This document shows, one piece after another, positions 22,861 to 25,896 of a DNA stretch of 25,896 bases (position 1 is its first letter; each line of letters begins with the position of its first letter). The notes under the pieces are model-generated. The model worked only from the letters and a program-made list of their open reading frames with translations, was not told where the DNA came from and searched no databases. The position numbers and the translations under genes were made by a program. Source of the stretch: JBBATK01 sp046052705 (lineage in GTDB: Bacteria > Bacteroidota > Ignavibacteria > Kapaibacteriales > NICIL-2); NCBI GenBank assembly GCA_046052705.1, contig JBJOLU010000190.1, positions 1 through 25,896 of the forward strand, given 5' to 3'.

Positions 22861-24548
22861 TAGGCGCACACGCGCGTGCCGATCACATTGTACCGCGCTG
22901 TAACAAAAGTGAGATCGGCATAGCTGGCATTACCTGCCTTGTTTGCGCCGGTACCATGAAAATCACTGAATGCAGCCGATTGATTGATCCAAATCGGACC
23001 GGTAAAGTTGAATGCTATTGGCGCACCGGCATCAATCATAGCTTCTTCGGCCTGAAGCTGAAGAGCCGAGTCGGTGGTGTAACACGCGCTGGTGAGAGCT
23101 CCGTGGGCGCGTACTATGTCTGCCATGCGTTGCACTCCATGCGCAAAATCCTGTACCGGAACCACAAAGGCGATGGGACCGAACCATTCGCTCTCGTAAA
23201 TGTCTGTTTGCTCTGCCTTTGCCTTTAGCAGCAACGGCGAGTAGGTACGCGCATGTTCAAAGCCCGGCTGCGCAATGGATTCCGAGGGTAATATTACCTG
23301 CACATCCAGTGCTGATGCGGCTTCCAGACGATCTTTAGTGTGAGAGTTCTGCAAAGCCCCAAGTGTGGTGGGGCCCATTTTCTCGTTGTGCGCGATGCCC
23401 TGAATCTTTGCGGCCAAGCGGCTACAAACTTCATCCACCGTCACCGTAGCGTCGCCGTCTTTTACACCGTGTTGAGGCACAAAAATATTCTGCGGAGCAG
23501 TACACATCTGGCCGGAATACAACGACAAACTGAAGGCGATATTATCAAGAACGGCATCAAGGTTGGCCGCGCTTTCGAGCAGGATATTGTTTACTCCCGC
23601 CTTCTCGGTGAACGCAACCACGTTATTCTTCGCGCAAATGCTCTCCACTTCGTTTCCGAATTGCGAAGATCCGGTGTAGTCCACTGTGCCAAGCAAGGGG
23701 TTGTTCAGAATATCATGCGTGATACGATGCTCGTGAGCCCCGCAGGCTAGCTGAACCAAATGCGGATCCAATCCCAAGCGCGCCAGTGTGTGCTGCATGG
23801 ATGCCACAACAATGGCTATGGGGTACACAACTTTTGTATGCGCCTTTGCTATAGTGGCTGCGCCTGTAATCAACGAAGCAAACATTCCGGGAAGTGTATT
23901 CCATACCGGGAAGGTAGAGCAACCAATAGTCAGGTTCACACCTTTGGGACGCACATGGAAGGTTTTCTTCAGCGTCACATTCATCTTGCCCATGGGCTTG
24001 GTCCATTCTTGCTCCGGCACAAAGGCCTCTAGCGCAAACACGCCGGTGGCCATGGCTTCAAGAGCGCGATCGAATGAGTGCGGACCGGATGCTTGGAACG
24101 ACATCACAAAGCCCTGACCTGTGGTGTGCTGTGTTGCGTAGGCAATCTCGAAGAAATGCTTGGAAGCATCCTCCAGGCACTCCACCAATACAGCTGCGCG
24201 CTCACGCACCGACAACGCACGCCACGACTTCATTGCAGCGGATGCTTGGTGCATCAAGTGCTCGGCACTCGAAACAGGGTAGGTAATTCCAAGGCTAAAT
24301 CCATAGGGAGATTCTTCCTCTCCGTGATGCAGCACCACACCTTGCTGAAGCAATCGGTCGAAGGGTTTATTCTGTTGCGCTTCAAACGCAGCCTGACCAT
24401 CGGCGTTGGCTGTTTCGCCATAGATTTTTCCGCTCGGCGCTTCGGGCCAATGTGCATGAAAAGTGCGATCGCGCAGGGCAGCCAGAGCGCGGTCGATCGT
24501 GGCTGTGTGCTTTTCTACCAGTGCCGAAAAGTTGTGTGTGTTGCTCAT
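22860..24548 (-). CDS. paaN: Phenylacetic acid degradation aldehyde dehydrogenase family protein PaaN
   Basis: This 562-residue protein is an aldehyde dehydrogenase-superfamily enzyme matching the PaaN group, proposed to act on ring-opening intermediates of phenylacetate breakdown. Family-typical phrases are KIYGETANADGQAAFEA (41-57), TTGQGFVMSFQASGPHSFDRALEA in parts (142-165), IGCSTFPVWNTLPGMFASL (208-226), DYTGSSQFG (290-298), Glu315 in TEKAGVN and the catalytic Cys349 in SGQMCTAPQN. No MaoC hydratase domain is fused, unlike E. coli PaaZ. No other paa gene is in the window, so its pathway here is uncertain. The start is ATG 24548, because a Shine-Dalgarno (GGGAGGA) precedes it; the further 49 in-frame upstream residues look non-coding. 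The stop overlaps the micro-ORF start. Confidence 0.85.
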   Translation of the reverse strand: MSNTHNFSALVEKHTATIDRALAALRDRTFHAHWPEAPSGKIYGETANADGQAAFEAQQNKPFDRLLQQGVVLHHGEEESPYGFSLGITYPVSSAEHLMHQASAAMKSWRALSVRERAAVLVECLEDASKHFFEIAYATQHTTGQGFVMSFQASGPHSFDRALEAMATGVFALEAFVPEQEWTKPMGKMNVTLKKTFHVRPKGVNLTIGCSTFPVWNTLPGMFASLITGAATIAKAHTKVVYPIAIVVASMQHTLARLGLDPHLVQLACGAHEHRITHDILNNPLLGTVDYTGSSQFGNEVESICAKNNVVAFTEKAGVNNILLESAANLDAVLDNIAFSLSLYSGQMCTAPQNIFVPQHGVKDGDATVTVDEVCSRLAAKIQGIAHNEKMGPTTLGALQNSHTKDRLEAASALDVQVILPSESIAQPGFEHARTYSPLLLKAKAEQTDIYESEWFGPIAFVVPVQDFAHGVQRMADIVRAHGALTSACYTTDSALQLQAEEAMIDAGAPIAFNFTGPIWINQSAAFSDFHGTGANKAGNASYADLTFVTARYNVIGTRVCA

Positions 24549-24556
24549 GATAAAAG

Positions 24557-24563
24557 TCCTCCC
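24557..24563 (-). promoter_or_regulatory. Shine-Dalgarno site deciding the paaN start
   Basis: GGGAGGA on the minus strand lies eight bases before ATG 24548 and fixes that start over in-frame upstream codons reaching back to 24695. Confidence 0.8.
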
Positions 24564-24652
24564 AAAGAAGATTTCTGCGTGGTTTGGACTGCAAAGATAC
24601 CACTTTTCGAAGCGGTGGCAGGGATGGAGGAATGTTCGGTGTACTTGGTGCG

Positions 24653-24713
24653 GGAGCGGGTTGTAGCAACAGGATGCAGGAGCCGGTTGTAGCAACAGTA
24701 TGAGGGAGCCGGC
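24653..24713. repeat. 26-base tandem repeat with internal palindrome upstream of paaN
   Basis: Two 26-base units (24653-24678 and 24679-24704) and a nine-base partial third (24705-24713) share GGAGCSGGTTGTAGCAACAG. Each full unit contains the palindrome GTTG-TAG-CAAC (24660-24670 and 24686-24696). The array lies about 105-165 bases upstream of the paaN start, between it and the end of the DUF6544-type gene, a fitting place for an operator. Confidence 0.75.
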
Positions 24714-24747
24714 TAAGCCACGCGCGCTTGATGCAATCCGATCAAAC

Positions 24748-25584
24748 TTACTCGTGATCGGCCCATTCGATTTCTATGCGGGCATACTCAAAATCCTGTT
24801 CTTCAAGATTCCACTCCAGCCGCACCTTCGTGGGTATACGCACCCCGCCGAACTGCTTGTAGTCCGAGCAATACATAGTGCACTGCTCCCGTTCGAACGA
24901 GGTCTCCGCATCGCGGAACTTGTCCTGCGTAACAATTTTCGTTACTTCGTTGTTGTCGTTGAAGGTGTAAACACACGACACAGTAGTGCCGTGATCGCTA
25001 AGGATGGCGCGAGCAGAATTTCCGTTCACTGCCTCCCAGCGCAGCTGGCCACCGGGTATCAGCGATGTGGGGAACCAAATACACTCCATGAGAATGCGCG
25101 CGAGCAATGCCGACGCCACTTCCTGGCCATCGGGATCGAACATCGTAATCATACCAAGAAACTTTACTCGGCCGGCCGCCTCGCCACTGCCGTATAGCAA
25201 CTGCGCGTCCTGCCAAGAAAACGCTGAGTTCTTCATTTTGGCATGCCATACAAAGCCGGGTATTGTTCCGCTATAATAGGCCATGGCGCGGAGTTCAGAC
25301 CATTCCGGCTGGGCCAGCGACCGCCATTGACCGTGCTGCTTTACGGTTACGAAGCGTGCTTGCTCCACACCGGGATTGATCACATGTTCCAGAAAGGCCT
25401 GCACGGGACGCGGGAGCGAAGCCACGATGTCGTGGTTCATTTTTTTGTGCGGCCGCGCCCATTCCGCCTCGCGTAGCCGCTTAACGGTTCGCGCGCGACG
25501 CATCATTGCACGCACAATGCTCGAGACAATCACAACGGTAATCGTCCCTACAACCACCGATGTTATAAAGATTAACTTTTCCAT
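24748..25584 (-). CDS. Membrane-anchored protein of the DUF6544 (uncharacterised) type
   Basis: This 278-residue protein has one N-terminal transmembrane segment (residues 4-26) followed by a basic stretch (MMRRARTVKRLREAEWARPHKK in parts) and a soluble domain. The soluble part has a string of features I associate with the DUF6544 family: LPRPVQAFLEHVINPG (about 57-72), VKQHGQWRS, WSELRAMAYYSGTIPGFVWHAKM in parts, LLYGSGEAAGRVKFLG, MECIWFPTSLIP and AILSDHGTTVSC. The function is unknown; the conserved Trp/Pro-rich phrases suggest a beta-sheet ligand-binding fold, but that is speculation. The gene is the first of the leftward block; no clear Shine-Dalgarno precedes ATG 25584, and it diverges from a PhoD-like phosphatase gene. 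Confidence 0.7.
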   Translation of the reverse strand: MEKLIFITSVVVGTITVVIVSSIVRAMMRRARTVKRLREAEWARPHKKMNHDIVASLPRPVQAFLEHVINPGVEQARFVTVKQHGQWRSLAQPEWSELRAMAYYSGTIPGFVWHAKMKNSAFSWQDAQLLYGSGEAAGRVKFLGMITMFDPDGQEVASALLARILMECIWFPTSLIPGGQLRWEAVNGNSARAILSDHGTTVSCVYTFNDNNEVTKIVTQDKFRDAETSFEREQCTMYCSDYKQFGGVRIPTKVRLEWNLEEQDFEYARIEIEWADHE

Positions 25585-25756
25585 ACACTATGAAACGCTA
25601 GGTGAGCGCCGTCCCCTCTTCAATCAATTTGCATTATTTTTCCCAAGTACCAAAGCAAGCAGATGATTTTGTCCTAAATTCAACGGCAATCTTTGGAATT
25701 CGCAGTGTTCGGCTTTGCAGTTGTTGAACTTTTTCGCCACTCCTTTCTCTGTCACC

Positions 25757-25896
25757 ATGGTCTTCACTGTACGAATCTCCGCCTTGCTGCGGGCAAGCAT
25801 CGTTGTTGTTGTCGCCGTTGCTTTTTCAATTGTAACCACACGCGCTCAATCGCCTCTAATTCATTCCGTTCTACAATCCGGCCCGATGGTGGGTAC
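25757..25896 (+). CDS. Secreted PhoD-like alkaline phosphatase, partial N terminus
   Basis: Only the first 46 residues are visible; the gene runs off the right edge. A signal peptide (hydrophobic VVVVAVAFSIV core, cleavage after TTRAQ at about residue 31) is followed by LIHSVLQSGPMVG. The phrase QSGPM(V/L)GY directly after the signal peptide is what I expect at the mature N terminus of PhoD-type metallophosphatases of Bacteroidota, which release phosphate from organic phosphoesters outside the inner membrane. With so little sequence the assignment is tentative. No clear Shine-Dalgarno precedes ATG 25757. The 172 bases to the divergent DUF6544-type gene contain no recognisable promoter boxes. 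Confidence 0.55.
   Translation, partial: MVFTVRISALLRASIVVVVAVAFSIVTTRAQSPLIHSVLQSGPMVG

Noticed and set aside
24653..24713. Possible CRISPR array at the 26-base repeat
   Set aside because: The units abut with no unique spacers, there are only two full copies, and no cas gene is present.

Overview
The window looks like a chromosomal housekeeping region of a Gram-negative member of the Bacteroidota/Chlorobiota/Ignavibacteriota group. Three things seen in the sequence support this: an outer-membrane TonB-dependent receptor with an N-terminal carboxypeptidase-regulatory-like domain, a secreted FG-GAP protein ending in what reads as a type IX secretion sorting domain, and a BamD-like lipoprotein. 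Several genes have good Shine-Dalgarno sites (before the second transporter ATPase, the SPFH gene and paaN). That is unusual for classical Bacteroidia and points towards the Ignavibacteria/Kapabacteria side, but this placement is an inference. I see no phage, insertion sequence, plasmid or CRISPR signature.

Layout. 1-179 (minus) is the start of a small membrane protein cut by the window edge. 288-1208 (minus) is a flavin-reductase-family protein. 1524-8042 (plus) is a five-gene Yej-type peptide ABC importer: lipoprotein, two permeases and two separate ATPases. A tRNA-Cys(GCA) with its own terminator follows at 8189-8259. Then come efp, accB and accC (8318-10931), the conserved EF-P / biotin carboxyl carrier / biotin carboxylase arrangement, with an unusually structured 204-base gap before accB. 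A hairpin at 10982-11016 terminates accC and the convergent TonB receptor gene (11039-13843, minus). A 428-base divergent gap leads to an SPFH/Band 7 membrane protein (14272-15213) and a secreted FG-GAP/ASPIC protein (15263-17461). UvrD/PcrA helicase (17482-19779, minus) and a BamD-like lipoprotein (20053-20844, plus) diverge from a gap rich in short direct repeats. The minus-strand block 20908-25584 reads, in transcription order, DUF6544-type membrane protein, paaN aldehyde dehydrogenase, a possible 29-codon repeat ORF, accD, and an S66 LD-carboxypeptidase. The right edge (25757 onward, plus) is the start of a secreted PhoD-like phosphatase.

How the genes work together. AccB, AccC and AccD supply three of the four acetyl-CoA carboxylase subunits for fatty acid synthesis; accA is not in the window. 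The Yej-type importer and the S66 LD-carboxypeptidase could both act on cell-wall peptides, although they are about 13 kb apart. The TonB receptor, BamD, FG-GAP protein and PhoD-like protein are cell-envelope or secreted functions.

The less ordinary signals are mostly non-coding or very small: a probable three-way-junction structure upstream of accB, a 15-base tandem repeat that forms a stop/start-overlapping micro-ORF between paaN and accD, a 26-base tandem repeat carrying a short palindrome upstream of paaN, and 10-base-phased GGTAT repeats between pcrA and bamD. I found no clear new multi-gene system; these are the best leads.
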